The notes under the pieces: generated by a model
Told to the model about the DNA's origin: nothing
Database searches by the model: none
The model's input: the letters and a program-made list of their open reading frames with translations, nothing else
Made by a program: the position numbers and the translations under genes
Origin: Methylophilus aquaticus
Lineage (GTDB): Bacteria > Pseudomonadota > Gammaproteobacteria > Burkholderiales > Methylophilaceae
Direction of reading: 5' to 3'
Assembly: GCF_030769565.1 (NCBI RefSeq)
Contig: NZ_JAVCAP010000020.1
Span: forward strand, 1-64,000
Length of the DNA: 64,000 bases
Shown: one piece after another, positions 45,945-55,852 of the stretch
Layout: each line of letters opens with the position of its first letter
Position numbering within the stretch: the first letter of the stretch is position 1

Positions 45945-46838
45945 TTGGAGTATGCGCCTATCGCTTTATTTGTATACAACAGACTTCTTCATACTCAAAA
46001 TACAGTACAAGCACTAAAATCAAACCCTCTATCCTCTGAAACTAACCTTATTATTTTCTCTGATGGGCCTCGCTCTTCAGAACAGAGTAAAAAAGTGGAG
46101 AGCGTAAGAAGCTTTATTAAGTCTATCGATGGGTTCAAGTCGATTAAGATTGTCGAGCGGGATTGCAATTATGGTTTAGCGAACTCTATCATTGATGGAG
46201 TAACAAAAGTATGTAGTGAATTTGGAAAAGTAATTGTTTTGGAAGATGACATTGTCACCTCCAACTATTTTTTAACCTATATGAACGATGCGCTTAACCA
46301 TTATAAGAATAACAAAAAGGTAGCAAGTATTCATGGTTATATATACCCGACTCAAGGTTTACCTGAAACATTTTTCTTGAGAGGAGCTGATTGCTGGGGT
46401 TGGGCCACTTGGAATGAAAAATGGGAATTATTCAACTCCGATGGAGCTCAGCTCTTAGACGGACTTAAAAAGCAGAAACTTTTAAAACGCTTTGATTTCA
46501 ATGGCTCTTATCCATATTCCAGGATGCTAGAAGATCAGATAGCGGGGAAAAATGATTCCTGGGCTATTCGTTGGCATGCTAGCGCTTTCTTAAATAATCT
46601 GTATACCTTATATCCTGGGAAATCTTTGGTTGAAAATATTGGTAATGATGGAAGCGGTACACATTTCAGTAATACCGACATTTTTACATCTCGAGTTTCT
46701 GATCAAAAAATTAATAATTTTCCAATAAATGTAGAGGATGATTTAGTAGCTTTAAGATTGATTGAAAAATATTTCAAAACGCAAAAAAATAGGTCAATGA
46801 ACATATTACGTAGAATAAAAAGAAAGTTGGGACTTTGA
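45945..46838 (+). CDS. GT-A glycosyltransferase with LEDD motif
   Basis: A 297-residue glycosyltransferase of the GNT-I/GT2-like fold. PIALFVYNRLLHTQNTVQAL opens the nucleotide-binding domain and VIVLEDDIVTSNYF carries the metal-binding acidic motif. GADCWGWATWNEKWELF is typical of this family of sugar transferases. The TTG start at 45945 immediately follows the upstream stop and is supported by a ctaggag ribosome-binding site at the right distance. Confidence 0.82.
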   Translation: MEYAPIALFVYNRLLHTQNTVQALKSNPLSSETNLIIFSDGPRSSEQSKKVESVRSFIKSIDGFKSIKIVERDCNYGLANSIIDGVTKVCSEFGKVIVLEDDIVTSNYFLTYMNDALNHYKNNKKVASIHGYIYPTQGLPETFFLRGADCWGWATWNEKWELFNSDGAQLLDGLKKQKLLKRFDFNGSYPYSRMLEDQIAGKNDSWAIRWHASAFLNNLYTLYPGKSLVENIGNDGSGTHFSNTDIFTSRVSDQKINNFPINVEDDLVALRLIEKYFKTQKNRSMNILRRIKRKLGL

Positions 46839-47641
46839 CTTTAAAAAAAATATTGAAGCTCTTATGCCCTCCCATTCTGCTTAAAATTTTAGCCTTTTTT
46901 CGGCACGACAGGATTCAGTTCACTGGTGATTATGCCTCCTGGAACGAAGCTAAAAATAGAGCTATGGGGTACGATAGCGACCATATTTTTGAAAAAGTTA
47001 AACAGTCTTCTCAAAAAGTGGTTTCCGGGGAAGCTGCGTATGAAAGAGATTCCGTATGCTTTTACGAACACACATATCGCTGGCCTTTATTAGCCTGTTT
47101 ATTATTAATTGCAAACAAACAAAACAACAAGCTGAACATTATTGATTTCGGAGGTGCTCTAGGCAGCCTGTATTACCAGCATAGGGATTTCTTGAGTACG
47201 ATTCAAGAAGTAAACTGGTCGATTGTTGAGCAGTCTCACTATGTTGAATACGGAAAAAAACAATTACAAAACCAGCAATTGAGTTTCCATCTGACATTAG
47301 CGGAAAGCCTCAAGGCCGGTAAAGCAGATACTGTTCTTTTATCAAGCGTACTCCCTTACATTGAAAAACCACAGAAATTATTAACCGAAATTGCCGAACT
47401 TGGATTCAAATATATATTGATTGATAGAACACCTTTTATCCAATGCGAAAAAGATAGGCTGACTATACAAAGCGTACCAAAATCCATTTATAAAGCCAGT
47501 TACCCTGCGTGGTTTTTCTCAGAGAAAGAGTTTGATAAACTCATGCACGCGTTAGGATATAAATGTATTTACGAATTTGATTGTGATGAAAATTTTGAGT
47601 TTGGAGAAGTCAAAGGTTTCTTGTTCGAGAAAACATCTTGA
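46835..47641 (+). CDS. TIGR04325 family (LIC12133-like) putative methyltransferase
   Basis: A 268-residue protein of the family seen in polysaccharide loci: FTGDYASWNEAKNRAMGYDSD near the N-terminus and IIDFGGALGSLYYQHRDFL, a SAM-binding-like motif, followed by YILIDRTPF. The exact reaction is unknown. It starts at TTG 46835, overlapping the upstream stop by four bases. It ends in the A/T-rich block. Confidence 0.8.
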   Translation: MTLKKILKLLCPPILLKILAFFRHDRIQFTGDYASWNEAKNRAMGYDSDHIFEKVKQSSQKVVSGEAAYERDSVCFYEHTYRWPLLACLLLIANKQNNKLNIIDFGGALGSLYYQHRDFLSTIQEVNWSIVEQSHYVEYGKKQLQNQQLSFHLTLAESLKAGKADTVLLSSVLPYIEKPQKLLTEIAELGFKYILIDRTPFIQCEKDRLTIQSVPKSIYKASYPAWFFSEKEFDKLMHALGYKCIYEFDCDENFEFGEVKGFLFEKTS

Positions 47642-47731
47642 ACACTGCGAGCCTGAAAATGCATTTTTCATATGTTCTTATAAAAAATGCAACTAAACCA
47701 AAGCATTGAGCCTATCTTAAAGAGTTTATAC

Positions 47732-48670
47732 ATGGAGCATTACGTCACCCTTTTTGACAGCAGCTTTCTGCCTTCAGGCTTGTGTTTACATAGTTCATTG
47801 ATTGAGCATGCCTCCGAATTCACGCTATGGATAGTGTGCATGGACAAGAAGGTTGAGCAACAACTGGCTGAACTAGATCTGCCACAAGTAAAGCTCATTT
47901 CTTTAGAAATAGCAGAAAATGATCGCCTGCTATCCGTAAAGAATGATCGAAGCAAAGGGGAGTATTGCTGGACGATGACCCCATTCACGCCGGAAATTGT
48001 ATTCAAGTTAGCTCCTGAAGCAAAGCGTGTCACTTATTTAGATGCTGACCTGTTTTTTTATGATAATCCAGCCTGTTTTTTTGAAGAACTTGAGAAAAAT
48101 AATAAAGAAGTATTAATAACCGAACATGGTTTTGCCCCGGAATATGCGCATTGGGAGGAAGCCAGTGGCAGGTTTTGCGTGCAGTTCCTCACCTTCAACA
48201 ATACCCCCGAAGCATTTAAGGTGATGCACTGGTGGCAAGATGCATGCATAGACTGGTGTTATGCGCGTATTGAAAAAGATCGTTTTGGTGATCAAAAATA
48301 CCTGAACAAGTGGCCTGGGTTATTTGGAGATCATGTGCATATCCTTGCGCAAGTGCATAGAACCTTGGCACCCTGGAATGTCAGTTTCTACATGGCGAAC
48401 CAAGCTCAAACACCTGTGTTTTATCATTTCCACTCACTACGACTGGCTGGTAAAACAATTGTCAGACTGTATGAGGGCTATAAGATCAGTAAACAAAGTA
48501 TGTTTTTATATAAGGCTTATATAGAAACGCTACAAGAAAAACTAAAGCTACTCAATGCGATGCAAATGGAAATCCCTTCTTTCCCTGAAAAAATCTCTCT
48601 TTTAATGCTGTTAAGAAGATGCCGCGATTTACTTAAAAAAACAGTAAAATACAGCCTTTTAAAATATTAA
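47732..48670 (+). CDS. Glycosyltransferase with DAD motif (GT8-like)
   Basis: A roughly 312-residue protein that begins MEHYVTLFDSSFLPSGLCLH. It has VTYLDADLFFYDNP, with a DxD metal site, and a conserved FCVQFLTFNNTPEA stretch; it probably transfers a sugar from a nucleotide donor. ATG 47732 is chosen for its aaagag ribosome-binding site and because the fold begins there; ATG 47687 would add 15 residues. Confidence 0.72.
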   Translation: MEHYVTLFDSSFLPSGLCLHSSLIEHASEFTLWIVCMDKKVEQQLAELDLPQVKLISLEIAENDRLLSVKNDRSKGEYCWTMTPFTPEIVFKLAPEAKRVTYLDADLFFYDNPACFFEELEKNNKEVLITEHGFAPEYAHWEEASGRFCVQFLTFNNTPEAFKVMHWWQDACIDWCYARIEKDRFGDQKYLNKWPGLFGDHVHILAQVHRTLAPWNVSFYMANQAQTPVFYHFHSLRLAGKTIVRLYEGYKISKQSMFLYKAYIETLQEKLKLLNAMQMEIPSFPEKISLLMLLRRCRDLLKKTVKYSLLKY

Positions 48671-48689
48671 GACCTTTAAGAGAAATAAT

Positions 48690-49799
48690 ATGACTAAGGT
48701 TGTAATCGTACAGCCCTGGTTTACAGCAGTTGGTCACCCCGCTCAATCTATTTTAAATACGGCTAAAGCTCTGAGCAGTTCAACAGGCATTAGCTATTTA
48801 GTTTCTGCGCAAGATGGCACTTCTGAAGAACCATTTAAAAAATTGTGTGTCCTGGCAGACGCAGAAAACTTCAAGGTGAGTAGTTCGTCACTACGTGAGG
48901 GTACGCTAAAAGCATTGTGTAAGCTCTTTAAACTAAACAAGCAGAAAAGACGCTTTCAGCATGTGTTTTTTTTTGATGCACATTTAGTATTTCTCTCCAT
49001 TCTATGGCCTTTTTTTTATTCTGTTTTAAAACCACAACGACTTAGCCTCATTTATTTAATGGGTCCTGAGCGTATATTACGCTCTCGAATAGCTACAAGC
49101 TTTGTGAGTCGTTTCTTAAGACGTAAAGAGGTGACGCTCTATCTACGTACTGAAGAACTCGTGGGCGCATGGCATAAGGTTTTTACTAGAGTACCACCTA
49201 CCAGTATTCGGCATCTACCATCTCTCGAACTGCCTGGTCCACTTGCTCCAATTGTGTCTCCAATCATTTGCAATCATCTCAAGTTCGGCATCTTAGGGCA
49301 GATTCGCCAAGGTAAAGGGCTTGAGTGGCTGGTGCCCATGTTTATAAGTAAACCTGAACTAGGAGAGCTTTTAGTCGCTGGCGCTTTTAACAACCCCAGA
49401 GAGGCCGAAGCTATGGCTTTTTTACAAGGCTTCAGTGGCTTCCGTAATGAATATCTGGCGGATGATACAATGCTGGCAATTGCTCAACAACAACACTACT
49501 TGCTCATGCTCTACGATAACTGGGATGCTCGAATGGAAAGTGCTGTGCTTTATCTGGCGGCACGCGCAGGTCGACCAGTGATTGCTTTTGGCAATGGCTG
49601 GTGTGGCAGGCAGGTGATTGAATATGGCAACGGATTAATTGCCCCTTCAAACCATGCTGACATAGAGTCTCTACTCCAATCGCTTCCTCGTGCTGGTAGT
49701 AAAGAATATTCAAAACTCCTGCTTGGAGTAGAGCGCTTCAGACAGGAGCATTCTAACCATAAACTGCGAGATCAATACCTTAACGAGTTGGTAAATTAA
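48690..49799 (+). CDS. GT4-like glycosyltransferase
   Basis: A 369-residue GT-B-like protein. The N-terminal VVIVQPWFTAVGHPAQSILNTAKAL resembles donor-independent first domains. The C-terminal domain has FGILGQIRQGKGLEWLVPMF and ESAVLYLAARAGRPVIAF, the place where the retaining GT4 acidic motif lies, although the classical EX7E is not exact. The start is ATG 48690 with agagaaat upstream. It touches the next gene. Confidence 0.75.
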   Translation: MTKVVIVQPWFTAVGHPAQSILNTAKALSSSTGISYLVSAQDGTSEEPFKKLCVLADAENFKVSSSSLREGTLKALCKLFKLNKQKRRFQHVFFFDAHLVFLSILWPFFYSVLKPQRLSLIYLMGPERILRSRIATSFVSRFLRRKEVTLYLRTEELVGAWHKVFTRVPPTSIRHLPSLELPGPLAPIVSPIICNHLKFGILGQIRQGKGLEWLVPMFISKPELGELLVAGAFNNPREAEAMAFLQGFSGFRNEYLADDTMLAIAQQQHYLLMLYDNWDARMESAVLYLAARAGRPVIAFGNGWCGRQVIEYGNGLIAPSNHADIESLLQSLPRAGSKEYSKLLLGVERFRQEHSNHKLRDQYLNELVN

Positions 49800-50552
49800 A
49801 TGTTCTTAGATAATCTCTTACCTGACTGCATGGGTATATTAACTGCACCATCCGCGATTTTGAAGCGCCTTTGCCGAAAAGAAATGGTGTCATTTGGGCT
49901 GCTAGCTAATTTGAATGTGATGAAACGTAGGAAGACAATCTCTGGTATTGATTCAATATGGGATATCGGGGCGAATCAGGGGCAATTTGCCTTTATGGCT
50001 CATTGTGTCTGGCCGGAACTTCCAATTTATAGTTTTGAACCGGATCCCGATAGTTTTGTACAATTGCAGCAGAATTTTGCCAAATATGCCATTCCGGGCC
50101 AGCCGCACAATGTCGCGCTTGGTGCAGAACAAGCAAGCTTGGAGTTGCGTCGTTATGCAAACCCCGTCAATAACTCGTTTTTGACTAGGACAGAGCACAA
50201 CGAGACCGAGTCATATACTAAGGTAATTGTAGACTGTACTACCTTAGATACGTTCAGTACAACCTTACCCAGAACAAAGGCTGCCCTTCTTAAACTGGAT
50301 GTGCAAGGCTTTGAACTTGCTGTGATAAAGGGTTCAACTAATTTTTTTCGGCACTGTCGCTATGTACTTGCTGAAGTTTCTTTTTCTTCGTCTTATACCA
50401 ACGGTGCGCATGCTGACGAAGTCATGCTAGCTTTGCGTGAACATGGTTTTGAATGCATACAGCTATTAGATCTTCTCCGTGATAAACAAACCGGCCATAT
50501 CCTGGAAGCCGACATGCTGTTTGTAAATAAGCGCATGGATGGCCATCTATGA
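49800..50552 (+). CDS. FkbM family methyltransferase (second)
   Basis: A 250-residue FkbM-type methyltransferase with IWDIGANQGQFAFMAHCVWPELPIYSFEPDP, containing the SAM-binding motif, and ALLKLDVQGFELAVIKG. It has no spacing from the upstream gene and overlaps the next by four bases, so translation is coupled. Confidence 0.9.
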   Translation: MFLDNLLPDCMGILTAPSAILKRLCRKEMVSFGLLANLNVMKRRKTISGIDSIWDIGANQGQFAFMAHCVWPELPIYSFEPDPDSFVQLQQNFAKYAIPGQPHNVALGAEQASLELRRYANPVNNSFLTRTEHNETESYTKVIVDCTTLDTFSTTLPRTKAALLKLDVQGFELAVIKGSTNFFRHCRYVLAEVSFSSSYTNGAHADEVMLALREHGFECIQLLDLLRDKQTGHILEADMLFVNKRMDGHL

Positions 50553-51388
50553 AGATCAGTATTGCAGTCCCCTCTTTCAATTATGCGCGCTTTCTGAGCC
50601 AATGCCTGGATAGCATTCGCACACAGGCACATCAAGACATCGAAGTACTCATTGCTGATGGTGGCTCAACCGATGGTTCGGTAGAGATCATTGAAGCATA
50701 CTGCCAGAAAGATAATAGATTCAAATTTGTCAGCCGCTCTGATGCTGGCCAGGCTGATGCGATAAAACTGGCATTTGCATATGCTACCGGGGATATTCTT
50801 TGCTTTCTGAATGCTGATGATTGCTTTTTGCATAATCACGTTTTTAGTACAGTAGTGAATGACTTTAAAATGCATCCACAAGTTAGTGTCCTGACTTACG
50901 GCGGAGACTATCTAGATGCCGATGGTAAGAAAATAAAGAAAATAAATTATCGCTATCATCCACTAGACGGATTCCATTGGATGCCTTATAGAACTGCGAT
51001 CATCCAGCCTGCGACTTTCTGGCAAAAGCACGTCTACAAGCCAGACGAATGGCCATCCAACTATCATTTTGTATTTGATGTAGTCTTCTTTTATCAGGCA
51101 TATCTCAAGTATCAATGGCTGGAATCTCCGATGCCAGTAGCCGGTTATCGTCTTCATGGAGAAAATAAGTCGATGTCAGTGAAGTCGAAGAGAATATTTG
51201 AATTGGCCGCATTTGAAGGGATGAAATTTGGCAACCATTCTTTCAGGGCTCGCTATTTGAAATTACTGGCTTTACTTATCGAAAAGCTTGAGCGCAAGGG
51301 AAGTTTAGGTAAAAAACTCACGCATGCAATTTACCTATTCAATAACGGCCTGGCATTCCTAAGCTTTTACCGCATCCCTGGGATTTGA
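50549..51388 (+). CDS. GT2 family glycosyltransferase
   Basis: A 279-residue inverting glycosyltransferase with ISIAVPSFNYARFLSQCLDSI, EVLIADGGSTDGSVEII and ILCFLNADDCFLHNHVF, where NADD is the metal-binding motif. It has no membrane helices. It overlaps its upstream neighbour by four bases and is six bases before the next transferase. Confidence 0.92.
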   Translation: MKISIAVPSFNYARFLSQCLDSIRTQAHQDIEVLIADGGSTDGSVEIIEAYCQKDNRFKFVSRSDAGQADAIKLAFAYATGDILCFLNADDCFLHNHVFSTVVNDFKMHPQVSVLTYGGDYLDADGKKIKKINYRYHPLDGFHWMPYRTAIIQPATFWQKHVYKPDEWPSNYHFVFDVVFFYQAYLKYQWLESPMPVAGYRLHGENKSMSVKSKRIFELAAFEGMKFGNHSFRARYLKLLALLIEKLERKGSLGKKLTHAIYLFNNGLAFLSFYRIPGI

Positions 51389-51393
51389 AGCGA

Positions 51394-52152
51394 ATGAAAA
51401 TTTCAATCATCACGGTGTGCTACAACAGCGCGGCGACCATTCAAGACACCATCACCTCAATTGCTAATCAGGATCATCCTGATATTGAGCATATAGTCGT
51501 TGACGGAGGCTCAAAAGACGAAACATTAACTATAGTGAAGTCGGCATCCAGTGTGACGAAACTCATATCTGAGCAAGATAAAGGTATTTATGATGCCATG
51601 AATAAAGGCTTAAACTTAGCCAATGGGGATGTAATTGGTTTCTTAAATGCGGATGACTTTTATGCCGATGATATTGTCTTGACCCAAGTTTCTATAGCAT
51701 TTCAAGACTCATCGGTGCAGGCATGTTATGCGGATCTCGTATATGTGGATAAAAGTGATACTTCGCGTATAACTCGTTACTGGAAATCCCGACCATTTTG
51801 CGCTGGCCTCTTTAAAAAAGGTTGGATGCCTGCGCATCCCACTTTTTTTGCGCGGCGAGAAGTATATGAGCAATTCGGAAATTTCAATCTCAACTTTCCT
51901 CGTCAGGCGGATTTTGAATTGACGATGCGCTTTCTTGAAATCCATCAGATAAAATCAGTCTATATTCCGAAAGTTTGGGTAAGGATGCGAACTGGCGGTG
52001 CATCCAACAATAGTATTAAAGGCATTATTAAAGGGAATCTGGAGGCCTACCGTGCCTGCAAAATGCATAATTTACAGGTAGGTCCTTTTTTCATCATCAA
52101 AAAAATCTTTTCCAGAATTCCGCAGTTTTTTAGCAAACCAGACTTTAATTAA
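51394..52152 (+). CDS. GT2 family glycosyltransferase
   Basis: A 252-residue inverting glycosyltransferase: ISIITVCYNSAATIQDTITSI, HIVVDGGSKDETLTI, ISEQDKGIYDAMNKGLNLANGDVIGFLNADDFY. This set is typical of WcaA/WcaE-like transferases. ATG 51394 is preferred over TTG 51385, which lies inside the previous gene. It overlaps the following reductase gene by one base (TAATG). Confidence 0.92.
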   Translation: MKISIITVCYNSAATIQDTITSIANQDHPDIEHIVVDGGSKDETLTIVKSASSVTKLISEQDKGIYDAMNKGLNLANGDVIGFLNADDFYADDIVLTQVSIAFQDSSVQACYADLVYVDKSDTSRITRYWKSRPFCAGLFKKGWMPAHPTFFARREVYEQFGNFNLNFPRQADFELTMRFLEIHQIKSVYIPKVWVRMRTGGASNNSIKGIIKGNLEAYRACKMHNLQVGPFFIIKKIFSRIPQFFSKPDFN

Positions 52153-53027
52153 TGCAAGTATTAGTCACAGGTGCCAGCGGTTTTGTCGGCCAGAGATTAT
52201 GTCGTCAACTGGCTGCCAAGTCATATGATCACACTGTGATAGAGCGTGATGTGCTTGATGCTGAATGTTATCCAGCGACATATGATTGCATGATTCACTT
52301 AGCCGGACGTGCGCATGTCATGCATGAGACGGAAGAAAATATTTACCAGGCATATGCTGCCGTGAATATTGATTACACGCTTAAAGTAGCTGAGTTGGCG
52401 AGGCGCCTCAAGATCAAGCGGTTTGTATTCTTGAGCTCGATCAAAGTGAATGGGGAAGCTTCAAGCAAGCCTTTTACTGAGACCGATACGCCTGCACCGC
52501 TGGATGCTTATGGCCAGACCAAGCTTGAGGCTGAAATCGCTCTCAAAGAATTTTGTACAGCGCACCAAATCGAATTGGTGATTATTCGCCCTCCTCTCAT
52601 TTACGGTCCTGGCGTTAAAGCAAACTTCAGGCAATTAATTAAGCTATGTTTCTTATCCCTGCCACTCCCATTTGCTTCTGTACCCAACAAGCGCAGTTTT
52701 ATCAGCCTGGATAACCTAGCTGATTTTATTATGTTATGTAGCTGGCACCCCAAGGCTGCTGATCAAACTTTTCTGATTTCAGATGGGGAAGATGTCTCTA
52801 CGGCAACATTGATTAAAACAATTCGACAGGCGAATAATCAAAAAGCCTTGCTTATTCCTATGCCGGTTTGGTTTCTGACGTTGCTGTTTAAACTTATAGG
52901 CAAATCCAGCATGGCGTTACGCCTAATAGGCACTTTGCAGGTAGATATTTCAAAAGCTAAAGCACTCCTCGGGTGGCAGCCAAAAATAAGCTTCCATGAA
53001 GGTATTGTGCGGTCATTAAAAGAATAA
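52152..53027 (+). CDS. NAD-dependent 4-reductase/epimerase, WbpV/WreQ-like
   Basis: A 291-residue short-chain dehydrogenase with VLVTGASGFVGQRLCRQL, MIHLAGRAHVMHE, FLSSIKVNGE and YGQTKLEAE (YxxxK). HVMHE and the following gene order fit reductases that turn UDP-4-keto-6-deoxy-GlcNAc into UDP-QuiNAc or UDP-FucNAc. It is followed at once by the initiating transferase and the matching dehydratase. Confidence 0.85.
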   Translation: MQVLVTGASGFVGQRLCRQLAAKSYDHTVIERDVLDAECYPATYDCMIHLAGRAHVMHETEENIYQAYAAVNIDYTLKVAELARRLKIKRFVFLSSIKVNGEASSKPFTETDTPAPLDAYGQTKLEAEIALKEFCTAHQIELVIIRPPLIYGPGVKANFRQLIKLCFLSLPLPFASVPNKRSFISLDNLADFIMLCSWHPKAADQTFLISDGEDVSTATLIKTIRQANNQKALLIPMPVWFLTLLFKLIGKSSMALRLIGTLQVDISKAKALLGWQPKISFHEGIVRSLKE

Positions 53028-53029
53028 CT

Positions 53030-53602
53030 ATGCTGAAAAGATTGCTCGACCTTGCCCTGACCATCATTGGAATAATCCTATTATTCCCGCTCATTGCTAT
53101 CACCTATCTGCTCGTTAAACTGAGCTCCCCTGGGCCAGCCTTGTTCTGGAGCCAACGTGTAGGCTGTGAGAACCAGCTTTTCCTGATGCCTAAATTCCGT
53201 TCCATGCGGACAGGCACCCCGCAAATCGCCACACATCTGATGAATCAGCAAGCCAATCCTGATGCATTCCTGACCCCTGTAGGTAGCTTTATACGGAAAA
53301 CCAGTCTCGATGAATTGCCTCAACTATGGAGTGTGCTGAAAGGAGACATGTCGATTGTGGGTCCGCGCCCCGCCCTGTTTAATCAGGACGACTTGATTCA
53401 GTTGCGTACGCAAATGAATGTGCATACGTTAAAACCGGGGATTACCGGATGGGCACAAGTCAATGGACGCGATGAAATTCCTATTCCACAAAAAGTGGCT
53501 CTGGATGGTTACTACTTGCAAAATCAGACATTATGGCTGGACCTGAAGATCATTATATTAACCATTATCAAAGTGTTAAGACGTGATAACATCACGCATT
53601 AA
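53030..53602 (+). CDS. Initiating sugar-phosphate transferase (monotopic PGT, WreU/PglC-like)
   Basis: A 190-residue bacterial sugar transferase that moves a sugar phosphate, probably QuiNAc-1-P or FucNAc-1-P, onto undecaprenyl phosphate. It has one N-terminal hydrophobic re-entrant helix (about residues 7-32), then PKFRSMRTG, RKTSLDELPQLWSVLKGDMSIVGPRP with the catalytic Asp-Glu and LKPGITGWAQVNGR. This small single-domain form acts at the cytoplasmic face of the inner membrane. Confidence 0.93.
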   Translation: MLKRLLDLALTIIGIILLFPLIAITYLLVKLSSPGPALFWSQRVGCENQLFLMPKFRSMRTGTPQIATHLMNQQANPDAFLTPVGSFIRKTSLDELPQLWSVLKGDMSIVGPRPALFNQDDLIQLRTQMNVHTLKPGITGWAQVNGRDEIPIPQKVALDGYYLQNQTLWLDLKIIILTIIKVLRRDNITH

Positions 53603-53622
53603 TCAGCCTTCAAAACCCTCTA

Positions 53623-55545
53623 ATGCTCAAACTGCCTACGCGAATTTTATCTAGCCTAGCCTTTCTACACGATGGATTGGCCTTGGCGTTTGCCTGGTGG
53701 ATGGCTTTTCACTTACGTTTCAATTTTGATGTCCCGCCAGTGTTTCAGGGGTATTTTTTAGACAGCCTGCCTGCAGTATTTATTTTTTATAGCGTTTGTT
53801 TTTATGTCTTCGGTCTTTATCGTGGCTTATGGCGCTTTGCCAGCCTGCCGGATTTGAAACGTATCGTACGCGCAATCGCCTTTGGCGCGTTGCTCATGGT
53901 GAGCTTCGCTTTGTTGGCGCATCCCTCAATTATTATTCCAAGATCGGTCCTTTTTATTCATCCGATGTTGCTGGTGATCATGATGGGTGGCAGTCGCTTT
54001 CTATATCGCTCCTGGAAAGAAAGACGTTTATTTAACAATGTCGCCGCGCAAGGTAAGCCGGTGATTGTGATTGGTGTGGAAGACAGTTCACTCAACCTGA
54101 TTAAAGAGTTAAGCAAAAGCCCTGAGTGGCGCGTGGTCGCAATGATAGACCCCAGCAAAAAATTGGTCGGGCGTGAGATCATGCATACCAAGGTTGAAGG
54201 TGGTCTGGAGGATATTCCTCAGATTGCCGAGCGATATGGCTCTTTGCATTGCATGATTGCCATGCCGGGAAGCCGTCACGAAAAACGCCGTGCAGCAGTG
54301 GAAGCCGCACGCCAGGTGGAAGGCATGGAAGTCTTAACGCTGCCGGCCATGTCTGACTTGATCAGTGGCCGCATCAGTTTGTCGCAGATCCGCAAAATTG
54401 ATGTGGAAGATTTGCTGGGACGGGATGTGGTGCAGCTGGATACGCATGGTTTGAGCCAGATGCTGGCATATAAAGTCGTACTGGTTTCCGGCGCTGCCGG
54501 TTCCATTGGCTCCGAGCTGTGTCGTCAGATTCTGAGCTTTCATCCTACGCAATTGATTTGTCTGGATATTTCAGAATATGCGCTTTATACATTGCAGCAG
54601 GAATTCAGCCAACTGGTGACCGATACCGAACTGGTGTATCTGGTGGCGGATGTGAAAAACCAGGCGCGCATTCAGCGCATCCTTGCAGAGCACCATCCGG
54701 ATGTGGTGCTGCATGCCGGGGCTTACAAGCATGTGCCAATGATGGAACATTTTAACGTGGTAGAGGCGTTGCAGAACAATGCTTACGGGACGTACCAAAT
54801 GGCCTCTGCTTGCCAACAAGTAGGCGTACCGACTTTTGTACTGGTTTCAACCGATAAAGCGGTCAATCCGACCAACGTCATGGGGGCTAGCAAACGACTG
54901 GCGGAGCTGATTTGCCAGGGTTTGCAGCATGGCGCCAAACAATCCGTCACGCGTTTTATTACAGTGCGTTTTGGCAATGTGCTCGGCAGCAGCGGCAGTG
55001 TGATTCCGAAGTTTCGCGAGCAGATCGCTCAGGGGGGCCCGATTACGATTACGCATCCTGATATCACACGCTACTTCATGTCTATCCCAGAGGCGGCGCA
55101 ACTGGTGTTGCAAGCCGCCACCATGGGCAATGGCGGCGAGGTGTTTGTACTGGACATGGGCACGCCGGTCAAAATTGTCGACCTGGCCCGCGACATGATT
55201 ACCCTCTCTGGGCTGCAAGCACAGGATATCCAGATTGCGTTTACCGGTTTGCGTCCAGGTGAAAAACTGTACGAAGAATTACTGGCAGATGACGAAAACA
55301 CATTGCCAACCAGTCATGAAAAATTGCGTATTGCGCGTGCGCGCAGTGCAGATCATGACTGGCTACAAGCTTTGCTGTCGTGGCTGCAACAGACACCGAC
55401 CATGTCCGATGCACAGATCAAAAAAGATTTGCAACGCTGGGTAGAGGAGTATCAACCAGATCCACGCCCGGCACCTGAAGTCTTCACCCGGGGCAGTGCC
55501 CTGACACTGGGCACCTTGCCTTCACCCTCACAACAGATACATTAA
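53623..55545 (+). CDS. Membrane UDP-GlcNAc 4,6-dehydratase, WbpM/CapD-like
   Basis: A 640-residue enzyme with four to five N-terminal membrane helices (about residues 10-130), a CoA-binding-like linker and a C-terminal dehydratase domain with VVLVSGAAGSIGSELCRQIL, LHAGAYKHVPMMEHN-like HAGAYKHVPMMEH and VNPTNVMGASKRLAE. It makes UDP-4-keto-6-deoxy-GlcNAc for the adjacent reductase. It is the last gene of the locus. Confidence 0.95.
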   Translation: MLKLPTRILSSLAFLHDGLALAFAWWMAFHLRFNFDVPPVFQGYFLDSLPAVFIFYSVCFYVFGLYRGLWRFASLPDLKRIVRAIAFGALLMVSFALLAHPSIIIPRSVLFIHPMLLVIMMGGSRFLYRSWKERRLFNNVAAQGKPVIVIGVEDSSLNLIKELSKSPEWRVVAMIDPSKKLVGREIMHTKVEGGLEDIPQIAERYGSLHCMIAMPGSRHEKRRAAVEAARQVEGMEVLTLPAMSDLISGRISLSQIRKIDVEDLLGRDVVQLDTHGLSQMLAYKVVLVSGAAGSIGSELCRQILSFHPTQLICLDISEYALYTLQQEFSQLVTDTELVYLVADVKNQARIQRILAEHHPDVVLHAGAYKHVPMMEHFNVVEALQNNAYGTYQMASACQQVGVPTFVLVSTDKAVNPTNVMGASKRLAELICQGLQHGAKQSVTRFITVRFGNVLGSSGSVIPKFREQIAQGGPITITHPDITRYFMSIPEAAQLVLQAATMGNGGEVFVLDMGTPVKIVDLARDMITLSGLQAQDIQIAFTGLRPGEKLYEELLADDENTLPTSHEKLRIARARSADHDWLQALLSWLQQTPTMSDAQIKKDLQRWVEEYQPDPRPAPEVFTRGSALTLGTLPSPSQQIH

Positions 55546-55852
55546 CTACTTATTGGCCTTAAAATGGCCAGTCTTGGGTGCTGCGCTGTACGTTTTATCC
55601 TAGTTTGACGTGCACCGGCTTGCATCGCCCGACAACATTACTCAGAGCAACCGCTGTGAACAGCATACAAGACCAGGAGAAGCGTATCCTTCCAAGCCAT
55701 GCGCGATCACTGTGCTACCTTGATTGCCAGCGAGGCAGCTGACCCGTCGATAAGCACTGATCTATTCTTTTATTTACGCTTGACGCTTAGCCTATGGTTT
55801 GATGTCGTTTACAATATCAACCCGTTCAACAACCTCTGCGCTTACGCCCTTT
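55546..55852. other. Gap between the polysaccharide locus and uup
   Basis: About 300 bases. The uup frame stays open back to 55799 but no convincing upstream start or ribosome-binding site exists. I see a short ggcc/ggcc hairpin at about 55556-55570 and no clear terminator, promoter or gene. Confidence 0.5.
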
